Source: Massilia endophytica (lineage in GTDB: Bacteria > Pseudomonadota > Gammaproteobacteria > Burkholderiales > Burkholderiaceae_D). Taken from it: a DNA stretch of 64,000 nucleotides. Shown piece by piece: positions 41,903-51,335 of the stretch (positions within the stretch are counted from its first letter, which is position 1; the number at the start of each line of letters is the position of its first letter). The notes below the pieces were generated by a model that saw only the letters and a list, made by a program, of their open reading frames with translations, made no database searches and was not told the DNA's origin. The translations under genes were made by a program, and so were the position numbers. The stretch lies in assembly GCF_021165955.1 (NCBI RefSeq), contig NZ_CP088952.1, positions 2,914,001-2,978,000 of the forward strand. Direction: 5' to 3'.

Positions 41903-42763
41903 CTAGTCGTCGGTTTCGTCTTCCGTCTGGACGATGCTGACCGGCTTGCCCTTGGCGAGGCGCACGAAGAACACCAGGTAGCCGGACAGGCCGTACAGCA
42001 CGAACAGCGGGAACATGACTTTCGGCGGGTCGATGGAGATCAGCGCGAACACCAGCGCGATCAGGAACACGGCGATGAAGGGCACGGACTTGCGGAAGTT
42101 CACGTCCTTGAAGCTGTAGAAAGGCACGTTGGTGACCATGGTCAGGCCCGCGAACATGGCGATGCCCCAGGAGACCCAGGGCAGCAGCACGCCCGGCACT
42201 TCAAGGTCCACCATCATCAGCACGAAGCCCGCCACCAGCGCGGCGGCCGATGGGCTGGGCATGCCCTGGAAGTAGCGCTTGTCCACCACCTGGATGTTGG
42301 TGTTGAAGCGGGCCAGGCGCAGCGCGGCGCCAGCGCAGTACACGAAGGCCGCGATCCATCCCAGTTTACCCAGGCCGCGCAGCGACCATTCATAGATGAC
42401 GAGGGCTGGCGCCGCGCCGAAGGACACCATGTCGGACAGGCTGTCGTACTGCGCGCCGAATTCGCTCTGGGTGTTGGTGAGGCGGGCGACGCGGCCATCC
42501 AGGCCGTCCAGCAGCATGGCCACGAAGATGGCCCAGGCGGCATGCTCGAAGCGCTGGTTCATGGCCATGACGATGGCATAGAAGCCGCAGAACAGCGCAC
42601 CGGTGGTGAAGGCATTCGGCAGCAGGTAGATGCCGCGCGAACGCGGCTTGGCCGTCCCATCCGCCGCATGGTGGCGTGCGAAACGGCTGAAGGGCGTCCT
42701 GCGGGGCGCCTTGCCAGCCGGGTTCACTGCATTGTTGGGCCTGCGGCGGGGAAATTTTGCCAT
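41903..42763 (-). CDS. pssA: CDP-diacylglycerol-serine O-phosphatidyltransferase
   Basis: Integral-membrane enzyme making phosphatidylserine, precursor of phosphatidylethanolamine; 286 residues with about seven helices. The CDP-alcohol phosphatidyltransferase motif is perfect: DGRVAR, eight residues, then GAQYDSLSD. The N-terminal 45 residues are basic and Pro-rich. The partner psd (phosphatidylserine decarboxylase) normally sits upstream in this lineage but is absent here. Confidence 0.95.
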   Translation of the reverse strand: MAKFPRRRPNNAVNPAGKAPRRTPFSRFARHHAADGTAKPRSRGIYLLPNAFTTGALFCGFYAIVMAMNQRFEHAAWAIFVAMLLDGLDGRVARLTNTQSEFGAQYDSLSDMVSFGAAPALVIYEWSLRGLGKLGWIAAFVYCAGAALRLARFNTNIQVVDKRYFQGMPSPSAAALVAGFVLMMVDLEVPGVLLPWVSWGIAMFAGLTMVTNVPFYSFKDVNFRKSVPFIAVFLIALVFALISIDPPKVMFPLFVLYGLSGYLVFFVRLAKGKPVSIVQTEDETDD

Positions 42764-42838
42764 ACGTTCCTGTGATAGCTGCGCTAGAGAATGGCCCCTA
42801 TTATAGTGGAGCGCGCAACATAGGAGTGGCTGCGAGCG

Positions 42839-43219
42839 TCAGAACTTCGTCACAGCCCCAGCCTTCCTCGCGACACAGTTTCCTCGAATGACCATTCCAT
42901 CGTCGCGCTTGAAAAAGTAGTTTCCATCGGTCCGATCAACGTATGATATTGCTTCCTGGTCATTTCGAAGCTGGATTTTGTAGGCATCGGCTCGAACGAA
43001 CCGGTATCGGTCTGAAAAATCGAATCCGCGGCCGAAGTTGTCGTAGAAGGCCACGGTCGACGAGTCGAAGGTCAGCTCAAGCCGGCGAACGAATTCGTAC
43101 TGCGAGCCGTCGGGATCGGTGCGCTTGACCGAACAGTCCAGGACGAGATCCTGAGCGAGGGAGCCTGCGGCAAGCACCAGCCCGGCGATAGACACGAAAG
43201 TTGCGGAGAGATATCTCAT
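42839..43219 (-). CDS. Small exported protein of unknown function
   Basis: A 126-residue protein with signal peptide (MRYLSATFVSIAGLVLAAGSLA). The mature part has two Cys (LDCSVKR and GNCVARK) that could form a disulfide, and is rich in Asp, Arg, Tyr and Phe. No family was recognised. It sits in the accessory patch between pssA and ilvC and has less extreme GC than its neighbours. Confidence 0.55.
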   Translation of the reverse strand: MRYLSATFVSIAGLVLAAGSLAQDLVLDCSVKRTDPDGSQYEFVRRLELTFDSSTVAFYDNFGRGFDFSDRYRFVRADAYKIQLRNDQEAISYVDRTDGNYFFKRDDGMVIRGNCVARKAGAVTKF

Positions 43220-43295
43220 GAATAGCCTCCAGATCGTTGTTAGCAGTTAGACTGCAGCCGCCACGCAAAGGTTCAGCCAACACTCAGGAATATTC

Positions 43296-43901
43296 ATGCC
43301 GAAAATTGATCTCAAGAAGGAACTCAAGCAGCTGTATCACGCATCCGCAAAGGGCGTGGTGGAAGTTCAGGTGCCACGCTTGCGCTTCCTGATGGTCGAT
43401 GGCGAGGGTGATCCCAATACATCGCCGTGGTACGCCGAGGCCGTGGAGGCCTTGTTCTCCGTTTCATACACCGCGAAGTTCATGGTGAAGAAGGCTGCGC
43501 AGACCGACTACGCCGTCATGCCGCTCGAAGGGCTGTGGTGGTCGGACGATATGTCCTCCTTCACCAGCAACGACAGGTCGAAATGGAAGTGGACGATGAT
43601 GATCATGCAGCCTCATTTCGTGGAGCAGGCCGTGATCGAGGCGGCGCTGGCGGAAGTGAAGCGCAAGAAGGGGCTTCCAGCACTGGATGAGCTCCGGCTG
43701 GAGGACTTCATGGAGGGACGATGCGCGCAGATCCTGCACGTCGGGCCATTCAGCGAGGAAGGCCCGACCATCCAGCGCGTCCACGATTTCATCGGGGAGC
43801 GCTCAGCCCTCGCCGGAAGGCACCACGAAATCTATCTGAGCGATGTTCGCCGCGCCGATCCGGCCAGGTGGAAGACCATCATCCGCCAGCCGATGGAATG
43901 A
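43296..43901 (+). CDS. GyrI-like small-molecule-binding protein
   Basis: A 201-residue cytosolic protein of the GyrI-like/COG4832 family (SOUL/GyrI fold used by multidrug-binding regulators). Recognisable parts are DLKKELKQLYHASAKGVVEV, LMVDGEGDPN near the N-terminus, PLEGLWW, and QILHVGPFSEEGPTIQRVHD. It has no DNA-binding domain. Ligand unknown; these proteins bind cyclic or planar compounds. It is convergent with the SIMPL gene with a 3-bp gap. Confidence 0.8.
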   Translation: MPKIDLKKELKQLYHASAKGVVEVQVPRLRFLMVDGEGDPNTSPWYAEAVEALFSVSYTAKFMVKKAAQTDYAVMPLEGLWWSDDMSSFTSNDRSKWKWTMMIMQPHFVEQAVIEAALAEVKRKKGLPALDELRLEDFMEGRCAQILHVGPFSEEGPTIQRVHDFIGERSALAGRHHEIYLSDVRRADPARWKTIIRQPME

Positions 43902-43904
43902 CGG

Positions 43905-44657
43905 TTACTTGAAACGCACCTTCCCTACCAGGCGCATGTCCAGCGTGGTCTCGCCAGGTTCGAAGCTGGGTTCTGCCACTTCGGCCGTATCCTTCGCTGC
44001 CCGCATCATCATCATTGGCGCCGCGGGCGCCATCTCGCGGCCAGCGTAGTTCCCGGTACCTTCGAAGTCCACCGTTTCCAGCACTGCGTCGCTGGTTTTG
44101 CGGCCCATGGCGCTGGCGATGGAGGCGATGCGCTCGTTCAGGTTGCGGTAGGTGACAGCGATGCGCTGGTCGTCCAGCTTGCGCGTGGCCTCGGGGCTCA
44201 GGCCGAACTGGATGTTGTTCAGGGTGAGGATCTTCTGCGCGGCAGCGACCGTTTTCGGCAGCGTGCCCAGGCTGGTGGTGGTCATTTCCACGTACTGGCC
44301 CACGCGCCATGCCACCGGCTGCGGCCTCTTTGGCGTGCCGCCCATCGGCACCGGACGGTCTTCCGGGTACACGGGATAGGTGTAGTAGCCCTGGGTCTTC
44401 AGCCTGGCCTGCGGGTCTTCCTTCTTCAGGATGTCCAGGCCCTGCTTCATCTTCTGGTTGACGCGGGAGGCGGCAGCGGCCTTGTCCTTGTCCTGCTCCT
44501 CGATGGCCAGCGTGGCCACGGCCTGGTCGTTGGGCGCGCGCACTTCGCCGTTGGCGGGCACGATCACGAGGGTTCCGGTGGTGGGAATGGACTGCGCCTG
44601 CACAGCCTGGGCGCCCAGCACGAGGGCAGCGGCGGCGACGGTTTTCATGACGGTCAT
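43905..44657 (-). CDS. SIMPL-domain (DUF541) exported protein
   Basis: A 250-residue periplasmic or outer-membrane-associated protein with signal peptide (MKTVAAAALVLGAQAVQA). ATG 44657 has GGAG 6 nt upstream; the next ATG three codons later is possible. The domain shows TLVIVPANGEVRAPNDQAV, the Arg/Lys-rich helix region, and the YYTYPVYPEDR and AVTYRNLNERIASI segments. Family members have been linked to oxidative stress and membrane maintenance; the role here is unknown. A Met-rich stretch (APMMMMRA) is notable. Confidence 0.85.
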   Translation of the reverse strand: MTVMKTVAAAALVLGAQAVQAQSIPTTGTLVIVPANGEVRAPNDQAVATLAIEEQDKDKAAAASRVNQKMKQGLDILKKEDPQARLKTQGYYTYPVYPEDRPVPMGGTPKRPQPVAWRVGQYVEMTTTSLGTLPKTVAAAQKILTLNNIQFGLSPEATRKLDDQRIAVTYRNLNERIASIASAMGRKTSDAVLETVDFEGTGNYAGREMAPAAPMMMMRAAKDTAEVAEPSFEPGETTLDMRLVGKVRFK

Positions 44658-44840
44658 CTTGTTCTCCGAAGTCAGACAGTGCCCCGACTTTAACCGAAAT
44701 GGCCATAGAGCAACGCTCCAGTTGGTGACCGTTTGTAACCGCCGCCCTGGGCAAGCTCACTTTGCTGATCAAGTCGGTATCAGGTGAGTGCAGTTGTGAA
44801 CTATACTCATTGGATACTCCCCAGCCACGATGGAGCCAAA

Positions 44841-45104
44841 ATGTACCGAATCGGGTATCCCTTCTGGAAGCAGGCCGCGCATCTCGGCATTCCGCTGAAG
44901 ATCCGCGTCAACGTTGTTGAAGACGAGGACGCTGGCGTTTATGTGGCAACCAGCACGGATCTGCGTGGACTTGTATGCGAGGCGAAAACTATGGATGAGC
45001 TCGTAAAAGAGGTAAACGCCGCGACCGCCACCCTGCTTGAGCTCCACCTGAGCAAAGTTCCTGCAACCCCGCCTATTACGGATCTGCGCTTTCGCGCAGC
45101 ATGA
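44841..45104 (+). CDS. hicB: HicB-like (DUF1902) antitoxin
   Basis: An 87-residue protein from ATG 44841 with TGGAG 5 nt upstream; a GTG at 44784 would add 19 unrelated residues. The partial RNase-H-like HicB fold is seen in LKIRVNVVEDEDAGVYVATS, TDLRGLVCEAKTMDELVKEV and AATATLLELHL. DUF1902 proteins pair with HicA toxins. It overlaps the hicA remnant by 4 bp. A -10-like TATACT at 44802-44807 may be its promoter. Confidence 0.8.
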   Translation: MYRIGYPFWKQAAHLGIPLKIRVNVVEDEDAGVYVATSTDLRGLVCEAKTMDELVKEVNAATATLLELHLSKVPATPPITDLRFRAA

Positions 45105-45240
45105 AGGGCTACTACAGCCGAGTCCTTCAACTCCTGAAGGACGCTGGCTTCACCCATGTACGTCAAGGTAAAGGCGCCCACGAGATATGGGGTAGAAAAA
45201 TCGGCCGGGATCAAACACAAGTTCTGACCATAGAAAAAAA
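45101..45240 (+). pseudogene. hicA: hicA toxin remnant, C-terminus lost
   Basis: Starts MKGYYSRVLQLLKDAGFTHV, RQGKGAHEIWGR, the clear N-terminal half of a HicA mRNA interferase with the catalytic His in KGAHEIW. A normal HicA continues with a strand and a helix (..SRHTAN..K..). Here homology stops at about residue 40, and the frame runs through the ilvC terminator into antisense ilvC sequence up to 45556. The toxin is therefore truncated and probably inactive. The neighbouring antitoxin is intact. Confidence 0.7.
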
Positions 45241-45260
45241 ACGGCCCCGCAGGGCCGTTG
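45234..45260 (-). terminator. Intrinsic terminator of the ilvI-ilvH-ilvC operon
   Basis: In the minus-strand RNA, AACGGCCCTGCGGGGCCGTT forms a 7-8 bp GC-rich stem with a short loop, followed by eight T residues (45241-45234). It lies 20 bp after the ilvC stop. It also forms the end of recognisable hicA homology on the other strand. Confidence 0.85.
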
Positions 45261-45279
45261 AAGTGGAACGTGGGACAAA

Positions 45280-46296
45280 TCAATTCTTGGACTGGTCCAC
45301 CAGCTTGTTCTTCGCGATCCAGGGCATCATGGCGCGCAGCTTGGCGCCGACTTCTTCGATCTGGTGCTCGGCGGTCAGGCGGCGGCGGGAGATCAGGGTC
45401 GGGGCGCCCGCCTTGTTCTCGAGGATGAAGCTCTTCGCGTATTCACCGGTCTGGATGTCCTTCAGGCACTGGCGCATCGCTTCCTTGGTGGCCGAGGTCA
45501 CAACCTTCGGACCGGTCACGTATTCGCCGTACTCCGCGTTGTTGGAGATGGAGTAGTTCATGTTGGCGATGCCGCCTTCGTAGATCAGGTCCACGATCAG
45601 CTTCAGCTCGTGCAGGCACTCGAAGTAGGCCATCTCCGGCGCGTAGCCCGCTTCCACCAGGGTCTCGAAGCCTGCCTTGATCAGTTCAACCGTACCGCCG
45701 CACAGCACGGCCTGTTCGCCGAACAGGTCGGTCTCGGTCTCTTCGCGGAAGTTGGTTTCGATGATGCCGGCCTTGCCGCCGCCGTTGGCCGCAGCGTAGG
45801 ACAGGGCGATGTCGCGCGCCACGCCGGACTTGTCCTGGTAGACGGCGATCAGGTGCGGCACGCCGCCGCCTTGCGTGTAGGTGCCGCGCACGGTGTGGCC
45901 CGGGGCCTTCGGCGCCACCATGATCACATCGAGGTCGGCGCGCGGCACAACCTGGCCGTAGTGCACGTTGAAGCCGTGGGCGAAGGCCAGCACGGCGCCC
46001 TGCTTGATGTTCGGCGCCACGTTCTCGTTGTAGACCTGGGCGATGTTCTCGTCCGGCAGCAGGATCATCACGACGTCGGCGGCCTTCACGGCCTCGTTCA
46101 CCTCGGCAACCTTCAGGCCGGCCTTCTCCACCTTCTGCCACGAGGCGCCGCCCTTGCGCAGGCCCACGGTCACGTTCACGCCCGATTCGCTCAGGTTCTG
46201 CGCGTGCGCGTGGCCCTGGGAGCCGTAGCCGATGATGGCAACGTTCTTGCCTTTGATGAGGGAGAGGTCAGCGTCTTTGTCGTAGAAAACTTTCAT
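45280..46296 (-). CDS. ilvC: Ketol-acid reductoisomerase (NADP+), class I
   Basis: Second common enzyme of valine/isoleucine synthesis: isomerises and reduces acetolactate or acetohydroxybutyrate with NADPH. 338 residues, the short class I form. The Rossmann motif GYGSQGHAHAQNL and the metal-binding Glu/Asp in the C-terminal knotted domain (LFGEQAVLCGG, EAGYAPEMAYFE) are present. ATG 46296 is preferred over an ATG two codons earlier because AGGA then sits 6 nt upstream. Confidence 0.97.
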   Translation of the reverse strand: MKVFYDKDADLSLIKGKNVAIIGYGSQGHAHAQNLSESGVNVTVGLRKGGASWQKVEKAGLKVAEVNEAVKAADVVMILLPDENIAQVYNENVAPNIKQGAVLAFAHGFNVHYGQVVPRADLDVIMVAPKAPGHTVRGTYTQGGGVPHLIAVYQDKSGVARDIALSYAAANGGGKAGIIETNFREETETDLFGEQAVLCGGTVELIKAGFETLVEAGYAPEMAYFECLHELKLIVDLIYEGGIANMNYSISNNAEYGEYVTGPKVVTSATKEAMRQCLKDIQTGEYAKSFILENKAGAPTLISRRRLTAEHQIEEVGAKLRAMMPWIAKNKLVDQSKN

Positions 46297-46328
46297 GATC
46301 ATTCCTATGTATTTTGTGTTGTGTGTGT

Positions 46329-46820
46329 TCAGACTTTGAGGATGCGTTCGCCGCGGCCGATACCCGAGCCGCCGGTACGGACGGTTTCGAGAATGGAGGT
46401 GCGGTCGATTGCATCGATGAAGGCATCCAGCTTGCTCTTGGCGCCCGTCAGCTCGATGGTGTAGGTCTTCTCGGTCACATCGATGATGCGGCCGCGGAAG
46501 ATGTCGGCGGTGCGCTTCATTTCTTCGCGCTCCTTGCCCACTGCCCTCACCTTGATCAGCATGAGCTCGCGCTCGATGTGCTGGCCTTCGGTCAGGTCCA
46601 CCACTTTCACTACCTCGATCAGGCGGTTAAGGTGCTTGGTGATCTGCTCGATGATGTCGTCCGAACCGCTGGTGACGATGGTCATGCGCGAGAGGGTCGA
46701 ATCCTCGGTCGGCGCGACGGTCAGCGTCTCGATGTTGTAGCCGCGGGCCGAGAACAGGCCCACCACGCGCGACAGCGCGCCTGCTTCGTTTTCCAGCAAA
46801 ACAGAAATAATGTGTCGCAT
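46329..46820 (-). CDS. ilvH: Acetolactate synthase small (regulatory) subunit
   Basis: A 163-residue regulatory subunit of acetohydroxyacid synthase. It has an N-terminal ACT domain (HIISVLLENEAGALSRVVGL, SARGYNIETLTV) that binds valine for feedback inhibition, and the C-terminal ACT-like domain. It starts 1 bp after the ilvI stop and precedes ilvC. Confidence 0.96.
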   Translation of the reverse strand: MRHIISVLLENEAGALSRVVGLFSARGYNIETLTVAPTEDSTLSRMTIVTSGSDDIIEQITKHLNRLIEVVKVVDLTEGQHIERELMLIKVRAVGKEREEMKRTADIFRGRIIDVTEKTYTIELTGAKSKLDAFIDAIDRTSILETVRTGGSGIGRGERILKV

Positions 46821-46821
46821 A

Positions 46822-48543
<1,722 letters not shown>

Positions 48544-48856
48544 GAAACATTCCTTTCAAGGTCCATAAGGAGATTGATAGGATGCTCTGGCCTGGCGAAG
48601 CGGGCGTTCCGTGCAGCACTTCGGGCTTCCCTTCTTTCTGCGGTCACGCTACCCCTTCCCCGCAACGTAGTGCAAGTACAAGGCAACGCTAAACGCAACT
48701 CGTTTGGCCTGAGTTTCTGCAGCGGGTGTGCCGACCTCTCACGCTTGTGGCGCGGGTTAGAGCAAACTGCTGACAAATGAAAGCTGGTTTTCCCCAACGG
48801 CTTTGTGTGCCTGTTGCGTCAAACCGGGGAGCTTCGTGGTGTGCAAAGCGTTCCAT
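48544..48856 (-). other. Long 5-prime leader of the ilv operon, no gene seen
   Basis: About 300 nt lie between the predicted ilv promoter and the ilvI start. A minus-strand frame can be drawn here (48540-48797), but it has no family resemblance and no run of Leu/Ile/Val codons, so a classical attenuation peptide was not confirmed. No riboswitch was recognised. The region may still hold regulatory structure. Confidence 0.4.
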
Positions 48857-48885
48857 ACGTTACTGCGTTGCAGCATGGCGGTCAA
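48857..48885 (-). promoter_or_regulatory. Predicted sigma-70 promoter of the ilv operon
   Basis: Minus-strand TTGACC, a 17-bp spacer and TAACGT. Transcription would begin near 48850, about 305 nt upstream of ilvI. This is the best consensus in the divergent region between ilvI and the sigma factor gene. Confidence 0.5.
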
Positions 48886-48954
48886 GGCTTATCTGACAAA
48901 AAATGCATATCTATACATTTTTGTTCGCAATCTCGTGCCAAAACAGGCCGTTTT

Positions 48955-48963
48955 TGCTAGGAT
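48955..48963 (+). promoter_or_regulatory. Possible extended -10 promoter of the sigma factor operon
   Basis: TGCTAGGAT fits TGn plus a -10-like hexamer and lies about 60 bp before ATG 49023. No strong -35 was seen. If the operon is autoregulated by its own sigma factor, the true promoter will look different. Confidence 0.3.
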
Positions 48964-49022
48964 GCCCAACAGTTCACAAAAAGACCCCCACGGCGACCAC
49001 TCCGGCAGCACGCTCCCCACGC

Positions 49023-49592
49023 ATGGCCACAGACAAAGAATTATCGGATTTCCTCGAAAACGTGGAGCGGCGGGCATTCAAGCAGGCGGTGTATGCGGTG
49101 CGCCGGGACGAATCGGCCCTCGACATCGTGCAGGACGCCATGATCAAGCTGGCCGAAAAGTACGGCGACAAGCCGGCCGCCGAGCTGCCCATGCTGTTCC
49201 AGCGCATCCTGCAGACCACCATCCTCGACTATTTCCGGCGCGAGAAGGTGCGCAATACCTGGGTCAGCCTGTTTTCCGGCTTGGGAAGTTCCCACGAGGA
49301 AAACGAGGACTTTGATATACTGGAGAGCTATGAGGCGGAGCAAGGCACCCAGGCCGCCGAATCGAGCGCCGACCAGGTCGAACGCTGGCAGATGTTGCAA
49401 ATCATAGAAGACGAAGTACAAAAACTGCCGGCGCGTCAACGGGAAGCCTTCCTCATGCGTTACTGGCAGGATATGGACGTGGCGGAGACGGCGGAAGCGA
49501 TGGGATGCTCCGAAGGGAGCGTTAAAACACATTGCTCCAGAGCAACACACACCCTTGCAGAGTCGCTCAAAGCCAAAGGAATCAAACTATGA
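49023..49592 (+). CDS. RNA polymerase sigma-70 family factor (ECF-like)
   Basis: A 189-residue sigma factor with region 2 (AVRRDESALDIVQDAMIKLA, FQRILQTTILDYFRREKVRN) and region 4 (EDEVQKLPARQREAFLMRYW, VAETAEAMGCSEGSVKTHCS). There is no region 1 or 3, so it is ECF-like. ATG 49023 starts at MATDKELSDFLENVERRAF, the family N-terminus; an upstream ATG at 48903 adds 40 residues that overlap the promoter region. Its stop overlaps the DUF3619 gene by ATGA, suggesting that this product is its regulator. Confidence 0.9.
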   Translation: MATDKELSDFLENVERRAFKQAVYAVRRDESALDIVQDAMIKLAEKYGDKPAAELPMLFQRILQTTILDYFRREKVRNTWVSLFSGLGSSHEENEDFDILESYEAEQGTQAAESSADQVERWQMLQIIEDEVQKLPARQREAFLMRYWQDMDVAETAEAMGCSEGSVKTHCSRATHTLAESLKAKGIKL

Positions 49593-49993
49593 ACACCGAA
49601 GAATTGAATTTCGCTTACCGTGTGCGCCACGCGCTGAACGAGAAGCTGGACGATTTGCCGGCTTCGACGACGGAGCGCCTGGCGGCTGCCCGCAAGGCGG
49701 CCGTGGCGCGCAAGAAGGCGCACGTGGAAGTGCGCGTAGCCCGTACCGCTCCGGCCATGGCTGGCGCGGGTACGGCAGGCTTCGGCCATGCCTTCGGCTG
49801 GATGAACCGCTTCAGCGTTGCCCTGCCCCTGGTGCTCATGCTGTGCGGCATGGTCGGCGTCTACCAGTATGAACAGCAGCAGTCGATCGCCGAACTGGCG
49901 GAGCTGGATGCGGCCGTGCTGTCGGACGAGCTGCCGCTGTCGGCCTATCTGGACCACGGCTTCAACGCATACATCGAAACGCGCGGGCAATAA
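49589..49993 (+). CDS. DUF3619 membrane protein, possible anti-sigma factor
   Basis: A 134-residue single-pass membrane protein. The cytoplasmic N-terminus (MNTEELNFAYRVRHALNEKL) is helical and charged, a membrane helix lies near residues 68-86 (FSVALPLVLMLCGMVGVYQY), and the periplasmic end is short and acidic. This is the DUF3619 family. Coupled translation with a sigma factor and the topology suggest an anti-sigma role; the classical zinc-binding HxxxCxxC motif is absent. Confidence 0.75.
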   Translation: MNTEELNFAYRVRHALNEKLDDLPASTTERLAAARKAAVARKKAHVEVRVARTAPAMAGAGTAGFGHAFGWMNRFSVALPLVLMLCGMVGVYQYEQQQSIAELAELDAAVLSDELPLSAYLDHGFNAYIETRGQ

Positions 49994-49996
49994 GCA

Positions 49997-50806
49997 ATGG
50001 CGCAAGTCCGTGGCCGTACCCCGCTCGTCGCTGGCATTGCCGTTTTGGCAGTATTGCTGGCGGCAGGCGCCGTATGGCTGCACCACGAGAGCGGCGAGGC
50101 GCCGCTGGCGGCCATCGCCTCCGTGCCTGCCAAGGTAGGCCTGGGCAGCAATGTCACCGCGGAAAAGCCGCGCTGGTCGGAATTGAACGCAGCACAGCAG
50201 AAGGCCCTCGGCCCGCTGGAATCCACCTGGGACGAACTGGGCCCCGTGCGCAAGAAGAAGTGGCTGGACATCGCCAACCGCTTCAACACCATGAAACCGG
50301 ACGAGCAGCAGCGCGTGCATGAACGCATGCGCGAGTGGACCCGTCTCTCCCCCGACGAACGCAAGGCCGTACGCGAGAACTACGCGCGGGCGCAGAAGAT
50401 CGTCGGCGGCCAGAAGGCCGCGCAGTGGGAGCAGTATCAACAGCTGCCGGAAGAGGAAAAGCGCAAGCTTGCCGACACCGCTGCCGGCAAGCGCCAGCAG
50501 GTGGCCAAGCCGCCGACGCCGGCCCAATCCATGATCAAGACCCCGCAGCCGATCAAGGCGCATGGCCAGGGCCTGGTGCCGCCGCCCGGCACGCCCGCGC
50601 CCGTCGCGCCCACGCCCGCAGCACCGGCTCCGGCCACGCCCGCTCCCGCTCCTGTGGTTCCAGCGCCCGCCGCTCCCGTCACCTCGCCCGCGCCGGCGCC
50701 GGAAGTGGTCTATCCGCTCGAAGGCGCTGCCACACCGGCCGCCATGAACCAGCAGTCGATTTCTACGCCGGCGTCCCCGGCCCCTGCGCCGAATGCCACC
50801 AAGTAA
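49997..50806 (+). CDS. DUF3106 membrane-anchored protein
   Basis: A 269-residue protein with an N-terminal anchor or signal (LVAGIAVLAVLLAAGAVWL). The DUF3106 helical domain at about residues 55-155 is rich in W and K/R (PRWSELNAAQQKALGPLEST, WDELGPVRKKKWLDIANRF). A Pro/Ala-rich tail (about 175-269) is likely extended in the periplasm. It starts 3 bp after the DUF3619 gene and overlaps the RDD gene by 14 bp. Confidence 0.8.
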   Translation: MAQVRGRTPLVAGIAVLAVLLAAGAVWLHHESGEAPLAAIASVPAKVGLGSNVTAEKPRWSELNAAQQKALGPLESTWDELGPVRKKKWLDIANRFNTMKPDEQQRVHERMREWTRLSPDERKAVRENYARAQKIVGGQKAAQWEQYQQLPEEEKRKLADTAAGKRQQVAKPPTPAQSMIKTPQPIKAHGQGLVPPPGTPAPVAPTPAAPAPATPAPAPVVPAPAAPVTSPAPAPEVVYPLEGAATPAAMNQQSISTPASPAPAPNATK

Positions 50807-51335
50807 AGAAGCACTCTCCAGCTATCCCGCCCCCACCGTCAAGCGCCGCCTGATCTCCATGGTCTACGAGCTGCTGCTGGCGTTCGCCGTGCTGTTCCTG
50901 CCTTTCCTCGTGTTCGAGGTCGCCACGGGGGCGAGCCATACGCCTGTGGTGGAACATATGCGGCAGGCGCTGGCCTTCATCGTACTTGGCATCTATTTCA
51001 TCCATCAATGGAGCCGCAAGGGCCAGACCCTGGCCATGCAGACCTGGCGCATCCGCCTCGTGACCGCCGGTGGCGAAGCGCTGCCGCTGAAAATGGCCGT
51101 GCTGCGCTATCTCCTGAGCTGGATGTGGGTGCTGCCCGCCCTGGTGCTGGACTTCGCCCTGCAGCTGCAGCGCTGGCACGCCCTGTACGCCATTTTGGGC
51201 GGCATCGCACTGTGGTCGCTCACCGCATTCTTCGACCGCGACCGCCAGTTCCTGCACGATAAGCTGGCAGGCACGCGCCTCGTCCAGCTACCGAAACCAA
51301 CTAAGGCGGCGTCGGTCCCCCAACAGGCTAGCTAG
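50793..51335 (+). CDS. RDD-family membrane protein
   Basis: A 180-residue protein with three to four helices. RDD signatures are present: PTVKRRLISMVYELLLAFAV (first Arg), GQTLAMQTWRIRLV, and FFDRDRQFLHDKLAGTRLV (Asp-Arg and the DxxAGT end). RDD proteins are transporters or stress-linked membrane proteins. It ends the sigma-factor operon. Its stop overlaps the convergent gene at 51328 by 8 bp. Confidence 0.88.
   Translation: MPPSKEALSSYPAPTVKRRLISMVYELLLAFAVLFLPFLVFEVATGASHTPVVEHMRQALAFIVLGIYFIHQWSRKGQTLAMQTWRIRLVTAGGEALPLKMAVLRYLLSWMWVLPALVLDFALQLQRWHALYAILGGIALWSLTAFFDRDRQFLHDKLAGTRLVQLPKPTKAASVPQQAS

Noticed and set aside
45241..45556. 151-residue HicA readthrough as a functional protein
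   Set aside because: Everything after about codon 40 is terminator and antisense ilvC sequence.
48903..49022. Extended N-terminus of the sigma factor from ATG 48903
   Set aside because: The extra 40 residues have no family match and cover the likely promoter.
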